Shown here: one piece after another, positions 24,765 through 34,022 of the stretch
Layout of the letters: every line of letters begins with the position of its first letter
Numbering within the stretch: the first letter of the stretch is position 1
Program-made: the position numbers and the translations under genes
Assembly: GCA_945876185.1 (NCBI GenBank)
Contig: CAMCMZ010000002.1
Coordinates: 88,073 to 152,072, forward strand
From: Candidatus Kuenenia stuttgartensis
GTDB taxonomy: Bacteria > Planctomycetota > UBA11346
Direction: 5' to 3'
DNA length: 64,000 nt
Notes under the pieces: generated by a model
Told to the model about the DNA's origin: nothing
Seen by the model: the letters and a program-made list of their open reading frames with translations, nothing else
Databases searched by the model: none

Positions 24765-25715
24765 TTACACCGTAACGCCGCAAACCAAACGCGAAACCCA
24801 GGTGGTGAACTCGGCACTGGACCAGGCGCCGAAACAGGCGCTGATGCTCACCGTGGCCGCTGTCAGCAGTTCAACCGCCGCCGTGCGTCCCAGCCAGGGA
24901 TTGAGCGCGGCGCCCTGGGCCCGTACGGTGCCAATGCCGGCCACCACCGCGCCGAACGCGGCAACGCCGACCGCCGGCCACAGCCAGGACAGCGCGATGG
25001 CGGCCACGGCAAACAATGCCACGGCCGAAGCGTGCAGCGCCAGCAGATAGACCCGGCTCAGGCGATCCCCCAGGCGCACCGCCAGAGTCCGCTTGCCGAC
25101 CCGGCCATCGGTCGGCAGGTCGCGCAGGTTGTTCACCGCGAGGATCGCGGTGGCCTGCAATCCGATCGCCCCGGCCACCGCCCAGCACGGCCAGGGCGGA
25201 ACCCCCGGCACGCCCGCCGCCGCCACCTGCACCCACCACGATCCCAGCACCGCCGCAAAGCCGAAGAACAGCAGCACGAACAGGTCGCCCAGACCCAGGT
25301 AGGCAAGCGGGAACGGCCCGGTGGTGTAGGCCAGCGCCAGGACGATCGACACCACGCCCAAGATCAGGATGGGCCATCCGGCGATCGCGGTCAGCCACAG
25401 CCCGACCAGGAAAGCGAACGCCAGCACGATCGCCGTCGCCACACCCATCGCCCGCGCGCTGATCTCGCCCGTCGCCACTGCCCGGCGCGGCCCGAGGCGG
25501 TCGGGCGTGTCGCCTCCCTTCAACGCGTCCCCCAGGTCATTGGCGAAATTGCAGCCGATCTGGATCAGGATCGCCCCGATCAGACAGGCCGCGACGCCAT
25601 CCCAGCGCACCGGCACCGTGGTCGCGGCCAACGCGGTACCCACCGCCACCGGCGCCGCCCCGGCAGCCAGGGTGCGCGGACGGGTCGCGGCCAACCAGAC
25701 GGTGAGACGTGCCAT
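24765..25715 (-). CDS. menA: 1,4-Dihydroxy-2-naphthoate polyprenyltransferase
   Basis: UbiA-superfamily integral membrane prenyltransferase making demethylmenaquinone. The first Asp-rich motif is NFANDLGDALKGGDTPDR (about residue 55-72) and the second is NNLRDLPTDGRVGKRTLAVR. Eight or nine hydrophobic helices cover the protein. The start at 25715 (MARLTVWLAATRPRTL) gives 316 residues and the standard N-terminal R-P-R/K-T motif; the ORF-track start at 25934 is antisense to a neighbour. First gene of the menA-menC-menE group, pointing to menaquinone as the respiratory quinone. Confidence 0.92.
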   Translation of the reverse strand: MARLTVWLAATRPRTLAAGAAPVAVGTALAATTVPVRWDGVAACLIGAILIQIGCNFANDLGDALKGGDTPDRLGPRRAVATGEISARAMGVATAIVLAFAFLVGLWLTAIAGWPILILGVVSIVLALAYTTGPFPLAYLGLGDLFVLLFFGFAAVLGSWWVQVAAAGVPGVPPWPCWAVAGAIGLQATAILAVNNLRDLPTDGRVGKRTLAVRLGDRLSRVYLLALHASAVALFAVAAIALSWLWPAVGVAAFGAVVAGIGTVRAQGAALNPWLGRTAAVELLTAATVSISACFGAWSSAEFTTWVSRLVCGVTV

Positions 25716-25836
25716 GATCGGCGCAGTACAGGGTGGATGCGCGGACAGCGCAAGGCGCCGCCGGACCAGGACGTGACGGAGATGGCTGCGCGCCCCAGAC
25801 TGCGAAACCGGTTGCCGCACGGGTACTAACACAAGC

Positions 25837-26304
25837 ATGCCCGGCATGCCGGTGCGCTGGATCATCGCATGCGTCCTCCTGGTGATCATCGGCGTAGTCC
25901 TGATCCAGGTGCCGGTCTCCACCCGGGTGACCAAGGTGGACGCGCATACTGGCAGCCGCTCAGGTCATACCCGCACCTGGTTCGGAACCTTCGGCCGTTG
26001 GCAGGAGATCACCGCGTTCGAACGACGGTTGGAACGGCTGCTTTCTGGCGGCGTCGAGCATCGTTGGGTCTTCATCTCGGGGGACGAATACAATGTCTAT
26101 GGCGGCACGGTCGCCTTCAATTGCGGCAACAATCCGGCATTTGAACTGCACGGAGCCTGGATCGACCGTTGGGTGGAGCAGGCGTCCGACGCCGACCTCC
26201 TCGACCTCTATCACCTGCTCCGTACTCGCGATCGGGTGAAGATCACCGCTGCGGTGCGAGCGATTGCTGATCGTGGACTGGAGTTGCTCCGGAATCAGCC
26301 GTGA
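25837..26304 (+). CDS. Hypothetical membrane-anchored protein
   Basis: 155 residues with one N-terminal hydrophobic segment (WIIACVLLVIIGVVLIQVPV) that could be an uncleaved anchor or signal. The rest is soluble, with FISGDEYNVYGGTVAFNCG in the middle and a helical end. I recognise no family. It is divergent from menA and convergent with the sialate esterase gene, whose stop lies 4 bases from its own stop. Codon pattern is consistent with real coding. Confidence 0.6.
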   Translation: MPGMPVRWIIACVLLVIIGVVLIQVPVSTRVTKVDAHTGSRSGHTRTWFGTFGRWQEITAFERRLERLLSGGVEHRWVFISGDEYNVYGGTVAFNCGNNPAFELHGAWIDRWVEQASDADLLDLYHLLRTRDRVKITAAVRAIADRGLELLRNQP

Positions 26305-26308
26305 CGCC

Positions 26309-28267
26309 TCACCCGTCGCTGCGCCACGGACACGCCGGGATGCCGGTGCCGTCGGTCAGGTTCGCGTCGACCGGATTGTCGGCCCAGGCGTAGCGCACGG
26401 CGGCTGGCGTACCGATCTCGGGGTTGCTGACGATCACGGTGTCACCCTCGATCCGGGCCTGGGCGATCTTCCAGATCCGGTTGCTGCCGGTGATCCAGAA
26501 ACCCGCCACCGGGCGGCCGTCGCGGGTGACCAGGCCGCCCGTCACCGCGAAGCGCACGCACACCTGAAGACCAAGGATTTCCCAGCCGGACACGACGGGG
26601 CCGTTGGCGGGATGCGGGTCACCGTGGACCAGGCGGCTGAGGTGCCGGGCGAGACGCTCGCCGGGCACGCGCTTGTTGCGGGGATGGATGTCCTCGGCAT
26701 CGCCGCAATCGAGGATCACCGCCTGACCGGTGGCTGGCAGACGCAGGGTGCGGGTCTGGGCTTCGCGCAATTCAGCCCAGGTCGAACGCTGGCCGGGCCG
26801 CTCGGCCGGCATGCGCCAGGCGGTCAGTTGCGCCCAGACGAACGGCAGCGGCGCTGCGCCGGATTCACTGCGGAACCAGCGCCGCCAATCGAGGATCAGG
26901 CCGGCGAACAGCGCCCGGTAGGCCTCGGCACGATCGGCGTTGCTTTCCCCCTGATACCAGAGGATGCCCGCCAATGACGCCGGGATCAGCGGCGCGATCA
27001 TGCCCGCGAACAACGAGGACGCGCAGCCGGGACCGAGCGCATCAGGCCCGTTCAGCACCAAAGGCAGCGCCGGTCGCTGACTGATGAGCGACGCGCCGAT
27101 GCGACAGCGCCAGGTCGCTGGCAGCGCCACCTGCACTGTGCCAAAATCCAGGCACATCCCTTGCGGTCCGCCGCCGAAGCCGCCCCGACCACCGTAGTCG
27201 ATGACCCGTACCGCGATCCGGTTGCGGCCGGCGCGGATGGCCGCGCCGGGCACCACATGGTTGCGCTGCAGGTTCCAATGGTCAGGTCCGTCGCGCAGAT
27301 CGATGCCGCCGACGAACTGGCCGTTCCACCAGGTGGTGTCCTCGTTGTCGACCGAGCCAAGGCGCAGGATGGCGTCGCGTCCGGCGCAGGCGGCCGGGAT
27401 GTCGAGGTCGCAGGCGAACCAGGCGACGCCTTCGTGGCTGCCCATGACCGCATTGGGCCAGAAGGCCGGCATGGGGTGGTCGCGCCAAGCCCCTAGGGCT
27501 TGGTCCGGCTGATGGAATCCAGCGGTCTCGCCACCATCCGCAGCCAGGATCGCCTGGTGCCAGGCGAGGAAATTCCTCTCGAAGTCGGCCCAGATGCTGG
27601 ACGCCATCGCCTGATGCGCGGCCGGATCCTGCTGCCGCAACCGATCGAGGTCCACGATCTGTTGCCGGGCCTGGTTCGATTCCGGAAAATGCTGGAGCTC
27701 CTCGGGACTCAGCCACGACTCGATCGCGGTGCCGCCCCAGCTCGCGTTGATCAGGCCGACCGGGATGGCGGGATCGCGCTGCCGCAACGCCCGGCCGGCA
27801 TGCCACCCGACGGCCGAAAATGCGGGTGCCGTCCCGGGGGTGCTGACCTGCCAGGCCGCATTGAGATCACGGCGCGGAAACAGCGCGGTGCGCTTGGGCA
27901 CCGTGAGCAGGCGCAGGCCGTCATCGGCGGCACTGGCGATGGCCGCCGCTGCCTCGGTGGTGTCCGCCAGTGGCCATTCCATGTTGCTCTGGCCCGAACA
28001 CAAAAACACATCCCCGATCAGGATGTCGCGGCTGAGGGCGCGTTCCCCGGTCGACGATTCCGCCAGCAGGCCATACGGACCACCCGCCGGCAGGGCTGGC
28101 AGACGCACCAGCCAGCGTCCATCAGCCTCAACGCTGCCGACCGCCTCGCCGCCGGCGAGTTCTACCCGCACCGTCGTCCCCGGCTCACCCTCGCCCCAGA
28201 CCGGCAGCGGCGCTTCGCGCTGGACCACGGCATGATCGCGGAAGAGGGGATGAAAGGAGAGCGGCAT
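26309..28267 (-). CDS. Sialate O-acetylesterase (SGNH family)
   Basis: About 652-residue carbohydrate esterase removing acetyl groups from sialic acid or related sugars. SGNH blocks are present: FLCSGQSNMEWPL (Ser nucleophile), NASWGGTAIESW, GILWYQGESNAD and DIHPRNKRVPGERLA (Asp/His). A sugar-binding-type jelly-roll insert (GRNRIAVRVIDYGG) lies in the middle. The start at 28267 has GGAG about 8 bases upstream and no signal peptide is evident; the ORF-track start at 28585 overlaps the divergent aldehyde dehydrogenase gene. Common in glycan-degrading PVC and Bacteroidota genomes. Confidence 0.9.
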   Translation of the reverse strand: MPLSFHPLFRDHAVVQREAPLPVWGEGEPGTTVRVELAGGEAVGSVEADGRWLVRLPALPAGGPYGLLAESSTGERALSRDILIGDVFLCSGQSNMEWPLADTTEAAAAIASAADDGLRLLTVPKRTALFPRRDLNAAWQVSTPGTAPAFSAVGWHAGRALRQRDPAIPVGLINASWGGTAIESWLSPEELQHFPESNQARQQIVDLDRLRQQDPAAHQAMASSIWADFERNFLAWHQAILAADGGETAGFHQPDQALGAWRDHPMPAFWPNAVMGSHEGVAWFACDLDIPAACAGRDAILRLGSVDNEDTTWWNGQFVGGIDLRDGPDHWNLQRNHVVPGAAIRAGRNRIAVRVIDYGGRGGFGGGPQGMCLDFGTVQVALPATWRCRIGASLISQRPALPLVLNGPDALGPGCASSLFAGMIAPLIPASLAGILWYQGESNADRAEAYRALFAGLILDWRRWFRSESGAAPLPFVWAQLTAWRMPAERPGQRSTWAELREAQTRTLRLPATGQAVILDCGDAEDIHPRNKRVPGERLARHLSRLVHGDPHPANGPVVSGWEILGLQVCVRFAVTGGLVTRDGRPVAGFWITGSNRIWKIAQARIEGDTVIVSNPEIGTPAAVRYAWADNPVDANLTDGTGIPACPWRSDG

Positions 28268-28406
28268 GGAATACTCCGGCGATGGCGTGCGAGCGGACGG
28301 GAAAGTCTGATCCTGGCCCCAGTACGGGCAAGCCGGCCGACCGCCGTTGCGCCAGCCGACCGTCCCGCCACTGGCACGCGCCCGATGCAGCGGCGATGCT
28401 GCCATC

Positions 28407-29756
28407 ATGCTCACCTCGATCTCGCCTTGGGACGGCACGCCGGTCTGGCGCGCCGCAGCCGCCACCACCGCTGAGGCCGCCAGCGCCGTGGCCGCTGCCG
28501 CTGCGGACCTTCCGACCTGGGCCCTGGATGTCGACCGGGCCGGCAAAATCCGGCGCTTCGCCGAGGCCGTGCTGCACCATCGCAAGGCGGTGGTGACGCT
28601 GCTGGTGCGCGAAGCTGGAAAAACCGTGGGCGACGCCGAAGCCGAGGCGGATCAGTTGGGAACGGTGATCGACACCACGCTGGGCGCCGGCCTGGGCCGC
28701 ACGCCTGGCGTGCCGGCGTTCGGCCACGCGCTCGCGCTGCCCTGGCGACCGCGCGGGCCGGCGGTGGTGATCGCGCCCGGCAACCAGCCGCTCCTCGCCC
28801 TGCATCAGCTTGTCGTGCCGGCGCTGGCGGTCGGCTGCACCGTGGTCGCCAAGCCCAGCCCGGAGGCGCTCGGACTCGGCGAACTCTACCGGGCCCTGCT
28901 CAAAGAAGCCGGCCTCGACGGCGTCTGCACCGTGCTGCTGGGCGGCTGCGAGGTGGCCGAAGCGCTCGTTGACCAGCCCGGCGTCGCCACCGTCGCTGCG
29001 ACCGGGTCGCGCGCGATGGGCGCGGCGCTCGCGCGCCGGCTTGCCGGGCGCAGCGAGGTCGTGTTCGCCGCCAGCCTGGGCGGGGTGAATCCGGTGCTCG
29101 TCCTGCCGGACGGCGACTTGCCGGCGGCGCTGACCGCCGTGGCAGAAGGCGCCTGGCGCCTGGCTGGCCAGCACGGCACCGCGAGCCGGGTGGCGTTCGT
29201 GCCGCGCGCTCAGATGGACACGGCGCTGGAACAACTCACCCACGAGCGCCAACGTTGGCTGCCGACCCCGGCGCTCGACGGCGCGGTCGGCCCGATGCGG
29301 TCGCTGGCGGCGCGAACGGCGTTCCTCGCCGGTCTGGCAGACCTACCTGGGGGCACGGATCTCGTCGCTGGTAAACGAGAACCCCTGGAAAAACCCAGTG
29401 CCGGCACTGATCCGCTGCTGATCGTCCTGCGCCAAGGTGCGACCGCCGGGCATCCCTTGCTGACCCGCGAGCACGCCGGACCGGTGCTGGCTGTCGTGCC
29501 CTACGACGATGCGGCGCAGGCGGTCGCGTGGCTGGAAACCAATCCGCATCGGTTGGCGGCGGCGGTGTGGACGACCGACCGCGACCGCTTCCTCGACCTC
29601 GCCCGACGCCTGCGCTATGGCCGGCTCTTCCACAACCGCAGCACGCTCAGTGCGCGCCTCGACCTGCCCGCCGCCGGCTGCGGCCTGAGCGGCACCGGCC
29701 AAGCAGCCGGCGTCGCGGCCTGCCAGATTTTCGCCGACGAGACCGTGGTATGGTGA
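28407..29756 (+). CDS. Aldehyde dehydrogenase homologue lacking catalytic residues
   Basis: 449-residue ALDH-superfamily protein closest in look to succinylglutamate-semialdehyde dehydrogenase (AstD): it starts SPWDGTPVW, has the APGNQP segment with the conserved Asn, and VVAKPSPEALGLGE. At the position of the catalytic Cys (normally GQRCT) it reads LAGQHGTASR, with Gly (codon GGC) near residue 256. At the general-base Glu (normally EMGG) it reads FAASLGGVNP, with Ser. Both catalytic side chains are therefore missing while the fold motifs remain. It is probably a pseudoenzyme or has another role. The stop overlaps the dus start. Confidence 0.8.
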   Translation: MLTSISPWDGTPVWRAAAATTAEAASAVAAAAADLPTWALDVDRAGKIRRFAEAVLHHRKAVVTLLVREAGKTVGDAEAEADQLGTVIDTTLGAGLGRTPGVPAFGHALALPWRPRGPAVVIAPGNQPLLALHQLVVPALAVGCTVVAKPSPEALGLGELYRALLKEAGLDGVCTVLLGGCEVAEALVDQPGVATVAATGSRAMGAALARRLAGRSEVVFAASLGGVNPVLVLPDGDLPAALTAVAEGAWRLAGQHGTASRVAFVPRAQMDTALEQLTHERQRWLPTPALDGAVGPMRSLAARTAFLAGLADLPGGTDLVAGKREPLEKPSAGTDPLLIVLRQGATAGHPLLTREHAGPVLAVVPYDDAAQAVAWLETNPHRLAAAVWTTDRDRFLDLARRLRYGRLFHNRSTLSARLDLPAAGCGLSGTGQAAGVAACQIFADETVVW

Positions 29757-30862
29757 CCAATGGCGAAGCGGCCCACCCGCCGGGGGCCAACCGCTACATC
29801 CATCCGCTGCGCATCCGCGACCTGCGCCTAGCCAACAACCTCTGCCTCGCGCCGATGGCGGGCTTCACCAACCTCGCCTTCCGCCTGATCGCCAAAGAGG
29901 TCGGTGGCTGCGGCCTGGTCGCGACCGAGATGGTCGCCGCCATCGCGCAGGATCAGCAGGGCGAGGCCCAAGCTGAACGTTTCCGCGTCCTGACTGAGAA
30001 CCTGCCCGAGGAAAAACCCCTCGCGATGCAGGTTTACGGCCGCGAGCCTGACCGTTGCGCCCGCACCGCCGCCGCGCTCGAACGCGCTGGTGCGGACCTC
30101 ATCGACCTCAACTGCGGCTGCCCGGTCAGAAAAGCGAAAGAGGCCGGCTGCGGCGTCGCCCTGATGCGCGAGCCGGATCAAGTCGGCCGCATCATCGCCG
30201 CGATGCGCGCCGCCGTCAGCCGCCCGGTCACCGCCAAGATCCGCCTTGGCGCCAACGCGAACGAACGCAATGCGGTCGAGGTCGCCCTCGCCGCCTGCGA
30301 AAACGGCGCCGACGCGGTGTTCGTCCACGCCCGCACCGGTGAATCGAAACACGGCGTGCCGGTCGATCTGGCCGGGGTGGCCGAGGTCAAACAGGCTATT
30401 TCCGCGCGCTGGGGCGACCGCATCCCGGTGATCGCCAACGGCAGCCTCGACACCGCCGCCGCCATCCGCGCCGCCAAAGACGAAGCCGGCGCCGACGGCT
30501 ACCAGATCGGCCGCAAGGCCTGCGGTGATCCCTGGATCTTTAGGAACCTCATCGCCGAACTGTCTGGCGCCGCACCGCATCGCCCGACCCCGGCCGAACG
30601 CCGCACGCTGCTGGAGCGCCACTTCGACCTCATCCTGCGCCTCTACGGCGAATACCGAGGCGTGCGCGTGATGCGGAAATACACGTTTTTCTACTGCAAC
30701 GGCCTGCCCGGCGTGCGCCGCTTCCGGGACCAGTTCTGCCGCATCACCAGCCGTAGCGACTTCGCCCAGGTGGTCGATGGGTTCTTCAGCGACCTCGCCA
30801 GCGGCCGAATCAACGGGCAGGCGGAGCATCTGGAGTTGTTCGAACGGCACGCGGAAGGGTGA
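29750..30862 (+). CDS. dus: tRNA-dihydrouridine synthase
   Basis: FMN- and NADPH-dependent enzyme that reduces uridine to dihydrouridine in tRNA. LCLAPMAGFTNLAFR is the FMN-binding start of the TIM barrel, DLIDLNCGCPVRKAKEAGCG contains the catalytic Cys, KIRLG the phosphate-site Lys, and VIANGSL plus GADGYQIGRKACGDPWIF the C-terminal phosphate loop. The helical tRNA-binding domain follows. The start at 29750 overlaps the aldehyde dehydrogenase stop by 7 bases. Closest to the DusB/nifR3 type; I do not choose between Dus subclasses with certainty. Confidence 0.92.
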   Translation: MVTNGEAAHPPGANRYIHPLRIRDLRLANNLCLAPMAGFTNLAFRLIAKEVGGCGLVATEMVAAIAQDQQGEAQAERFRVLTENLPEEKPLAMQVYGREPDRCARTAAALERAGADLIDLNCGCPVRKAKEAGCGVALMREPDQVGRIIAAMRAAVSRPVTAKIRLGANANERNAVEVALAACENGADAVFVHARTGESKHGVPVDLAGVAEVKQAISARWGDRIPVIANGSLDTAAAIRAAKDEAGADGYQIGRKACGDPWIFRNLIAELSGAAPHRPTPAERRTLLERHFDLILRLYGEYRGVRVMRKYTFFYCNGLPGVRRFRDQFCRITSRSDFAQVVDGFFSDLASGRINGQAEHLELFERHAEG

Positions 30863-30958
30863 TCCGCCTCCGACGTCGGCCGGCAGGTCTATTCCCGGAA
30901 ACAGGGCGACGGTCTTGCGTTCATCTTTTGGTCATCCTGGCGCGGTTCCGTGCGGCGC

Positions 30959-31362
30959 TCATTTTGCCGGGCTGAAGACCTGGAACTCGCTGATGTTGAT
31001 GGGACGTTCGGCCTTGAAGACGTGGAGGCGCACTTCCCGGGCGCGGACGGGCGCGAAGGAGATGTCTTTGTCCGCGCCGATTGTCGTGCCGCGGGCGACT
31101 TCCTTCCACGCGTTGCCTTGCTTCACTTCGAGCGCGAACTCGCGCGTCTCCGGCCACTCGATCTCACTGATCCAGACCCGGCCGATCTCCTTCTCTTCGC
31201 CAAGGTCCACCGCCAGCCATCCGTCCCGGGCCTGGAAATCCGAGGCCCAGCGCGTCGCGATGTCGTCGTCCACCGCGCGCGCCGCGTCGTATCCGGGCTG
31301 GTCGATCTGGCTCGACACCGTCACCGGCTTGCCCTGGTTCAAGGGCCGGGCGGCGGCGAGAT
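30959..31362 (-). pseudogene. F5/8 type C (discoidin) domain, frameshifted 3' part of DUF5703 gene
   Basis: This frame encodes a complete F5/8 type C carbohydrate-binding domain: LNQGKPVTVSSQIDQPGYDA, RAVDDDIATRWASDFQ, WLAVDLGEEKEIGRVWISE and RLHVFKAERPINISEFQVF. The domain begins exactly where the upstream DUF5703 frame reaches its stop (31341). No start codon sits at the domain edge; the ORF-track start 31525 is antisense-like overlap with the other frame. The two frames must have been one gene, separated by an indel near 31342-31362, in a GC run. An assembly error is the alternative explanation. Confidence 0.75.
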
Positions 31363-33651
31363 GGGCTCGCAGGCGGGGCTCTTGCCCAGCCAGTTGACGA
31401 TGTCCATGGCGCGGGCCTTCGGGGTGACCTCCAGCGAGACGAGCTTCCCGCCGCGCAGCACGCCTTCCACAATGGTCGGGCCGGGCGCGTGAAGCTTGAA
31501 GTCCACATCCCACTCCGCCGGCCACGCCGGGAACAAGTTCAGTTTCCCCTGCGGCCCCGGTTCCGGCGCGAGCAGCATCTCCTGGAGGCCGGTCAGGCCG
31601 CTGCCGCCCCAGTTGTGATCGGGCAGCCAGTCGTGGCCGGGGCCGAAGAAGGCCGGGAAACGCGCCTGCGGCGCCGTGTTGTTGGCCAGTTTATAGATCG
31701 CGCGCTCCTTTGCCTTATCCGGCCAGGCTAGGGCGGCCATGTTGACCACGTTGGCCATCCACGAATAGTCCTGCTTGCACAGGCGCGCGCGATCGGCCGG
31801 CACGGTCTCCCAAGTGTCGCGGGCGAGTTGAAGGGTCTCCGGCTTCACGATGCCGACCAGCCGGTATGGCCAGCAGGCGAACATTTCTATCGGCTCCCAT
31901 TTGTTGTACTCACGCGTGAACTTCCGGGCCGGCAGCAAAGACAGCCGTCCCTGCCGGCGACCGCTCGGAAGGGCCGGCAATTTCCCCTGGAACTCGCGCA
32001 CCCACGCTCGGGACGCGGCCGGGAACTCCGGCAATGCCAGCAGCCCGGCGGTGATGCGTGTCAGTCCGGCCACGACCTCGATGGGATCGGTTGCATCGCA
32101 GGCGTATTCGAGGCCGTTGCTCGGATAGATGACGAACTTGCCGTCGGGTCCGACCTTGTAAAAAGTGGCATAGAACCTCACGGCTCCTTCCATCCACGGC
32201 AGGTCGTCTTGCAAGGAGATGCCCAGCGCATCGTGCGCCTGCAGCGCCATCCACGCGTGCTCGAGCATCATCGAGAAATGGTAGGTGAGATGGTCCGCGC
32301 CGCAGAGACCGTCCGTACGGCTGGCCACACAGCAGAGGCCCCAGACATCGAGCGGCTCGGGGTACACGACGCCCTCCGCGCCGTTGGCTTTCGCCCGCGC
32401 GGCGGCGGTGGCGGCGCGGTCCCGGTAGAACGCGAGCGACGGCGCGAGCAGGTCGGCGTCGCCGTTGGCCAGCGTGGGCCAGCCCAGCCAGCGCTGGTTC
32501 TGCGACATGAAGTGGCAACCCATCCACCGCCGGAAGTCGGGCGTGATCGGCTCACCCTCGGAAATAGGCAGCTCGTTGTTGTTGTTGCCGGTGATGCGGC
32601 CGGGCTTGTTGTCGGTGGTGAAGATGCCGCCGTTGAACAGCAGAGGGAGTTCCCCGCCGCGGTTGCAGGCCAGCATGTAGCGGAAGAGCTGGTAGTTCCG
32701 CCCAACGAGCCGGCCGGGATCGTCGGGCGGCGCAGTTGGGTTGATGAAGACGTGCGAGCGCGACCAGAACTCGCGCCAGCGCTTCACCTCGCCGTCCTTT
32801 GCCGTCCGGCGCGCCGCCGGCTCCAGCAGGGCCTTCGCCTCCGCGCGCCAGGAGGCAGGATCCACGCCGATTCCTGCCCCCAAGCGCATGGCGATCGCGT
32901 GGGTGCAGCCGGCTGGGGCCCGCCCGGCCCAGGCCTTGCCATCCCAGAACTGCCAGCGCACGGACGATTCTGCCGGGACGGACAATCCGCCGGCCACCGC
33001 GATCGCCCCGCCGAAGACCCGCTTCGTGGTGGCGTCGTGCACCGCCTCCGGCGGAATCCCCTGCTTCCGCGCCATGCCGGGCACGTCCGACGGCTTGTCG
33101 CTGTTCCGATGATGCCAGACGAAGCCGCCGGCGTCGGCTTCGACGTGGTCCTTCGTGAAGCACCCTTTCGCGCCCATCATGTCGCAGCAGATGCCGTCGC
33201 GATCCCGGTCGCGCCAGGTGCCAAACGCGACGTCGATTGCGCCGGACTGGCCAGAGTTGGATTCGAACAGGAGCGTTTCCCCGGCGAACCAGAGCGACGC
33301 CGTGAACCCGCCCTGTTGGATGCGGATGCTCCCGTCGGCAAGATCGAGATCCTGTCGGAATCCGGCATCACCCAGTTTGAGGTTCGCCGGCGTGATGCGG
33401 ACGCAGCCGAGCTTGAGCAGCCGGCCCTGCTCGTCGTAGGCGCCGTTGTGCGCGAGGTACAACCAGATCGAGCCGTCCTGCACCCAGACGTTGGCGCCCG
33501 CCCCCATGCGCCCCGACAGCGGCATCGAATCCAGCGAGTCCAGGGACGGCGAGTCCCAGACGATACGGCACGCGTCGAGGCTGGCGGCCCCGGCGGCGGA
33601 GGCGAAGATCAGGCTCGGCGCGGCCTGACATTGAATTCGGCTGGATCGCAT
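31339..33651 (-). CDS. DUF5703 domain protein, probable glycoside hydrolase
   Basis: 770-residue open frame. The N-terminus, IVWDSPSLDSLDSMPLSGRM then GAGANVWVQDGSIWLYL and GRLLKLGCVRI, matches DUF5703, which precedes an (alpha/alpha)6-barrel resembling GH95-type enzymes in PVC and Bacteroidota. The barrel part includes NNNNELPISEGEP and NWGGSGLTGLQEMLL. The start at 33651 has AGGAGG 8 bases upstream; the first 25 residues are weakly signal-like. The frame ends prematurely just before a discoidin domain encoded in another frame, so the intact protein would be about 890 residues. Likely a polysaccharide-degrading enzyme with unknown substrate. Confidence 0.8.
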   Translation of the reverse strand: MRSSRIQCQAAPSLIFASAAGAASLDACRIVWDSPSLDSLDSMPLSGRMGAGANVWVQDGSIWLYLAHNGAYDEQGRLLKLGCVRITPANLKLGDAGFRQDLDLADGSIRIQQGGFTASLWFAGETLLFESNSGQSGAIDVAFGTWRDRDRDGICCDMMGAKGCFTKDHVEADAGGFVWHHRNSDKPSDVPGMARKQGIPPEAVHDATTKRVFGGAIAVAGGLSVPAESSVRWQFWDGKAWAGRAPAGCTHAIAMRLGAGIGVDPASWRAEAKALLEPAARRTAKDGEVKRWREFWSRSHVFINPTAPPDDPGRLVGRNYQLFRYMLACNRGGELPLLFNGGIFTTDNKPGRITGNNNNELPISEGEPITPDFRRWMGCHFMSQNQRWLGWPTLANGDADLLAPSLAFYRDRAATAAARAKANGAEGVVYPEPLDVWGLCCVASRTDGLCGADHLTYHFSMMLEHAWMALQAHDALGISLQDDLPWMEGAVRFYATFYKVGPDGKFVIYPSNGLEYACDATDPIEVVAGLTRITAGLLALPEFPAASRAWVREFQGKLPALPSGRRQGRLSLLPARKFTREYNKWEPIEMFACWPYRLVGIVKPETLQLARDTWETVPADRARLCKQDYSWMANVVNMAALAWPDKAKERAIYKLANNTAPQARFPAFFGPGHDWLPDHNWGGSGLTGLQEMLLAPEPGPQGKLNLFPAWPAEWDVDFKLHAPGPTIVEGVLRGGKLVSLEVTPKARAMDIVNWLGKSPACEPISPPPGP

Positions 33652-33746
33652 GGATGCGTCCTCCTAGATGGGATAGTGGCAACTTTTCCAAGACTAATAT
33701 CTGCCTATTAGACTGCCACGCGTCAAGACCCGGCTGACGGCGCTGA

Positions 33747-33970
33747 TCGGTGCTGGTGCACCAGGCCACGGGCCAGACCCCGGCCCGGTTGCTGGAGCGG
33801 CTGCCTTGGAACGCGCTGGCGAATGGCTGCTGATCGAGGACCTGCCGTTGGCTGACCTCGCCAGGCGCACCGAGTTCTGCGACGCCTTCCACTTCAGCCG
33901 CCGGTTCAAGCACTTCGCCGGCTGCCCATCGCTGGAGTATCGTCAGCGTTTCCGCGGCTGGTGGCGCTGA
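33747..33970 (+). pseudogene. AraC-family HTH remnant
   Basis: Not in the ORF track. The plus strand encodes LLIEDLPLADLARRTEFCDA and FHFSRRFKHFAGCPSLEYRQ, ending RFRGWWR and a stop at 33968-33970. That is the second half of an AraC-type double helix-turn-helix. Just upstream, in a different frame, HQATGQTPARLLERL matches the linker between the two HTH motifs, so a frameshift lies near 33800. No start codon is available and the N-terminal domain is missing. It is a decayed regulator next to the frameshifted DUF5703 gene it may once have controlled. Confidence 0.75.
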
Positions 33971-34022
33971 GGCAGACTTCTCGGCATGCAACTCGATGAC
34001 CTCCGCCGTCGGTCCAGTCGGT

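Noticed and set aside
31828-33711. 627-residue plus-strand ORF
   Set aside because: Antisense to the DUF5703 gene, which has the recognisable sequence and ribosome site.
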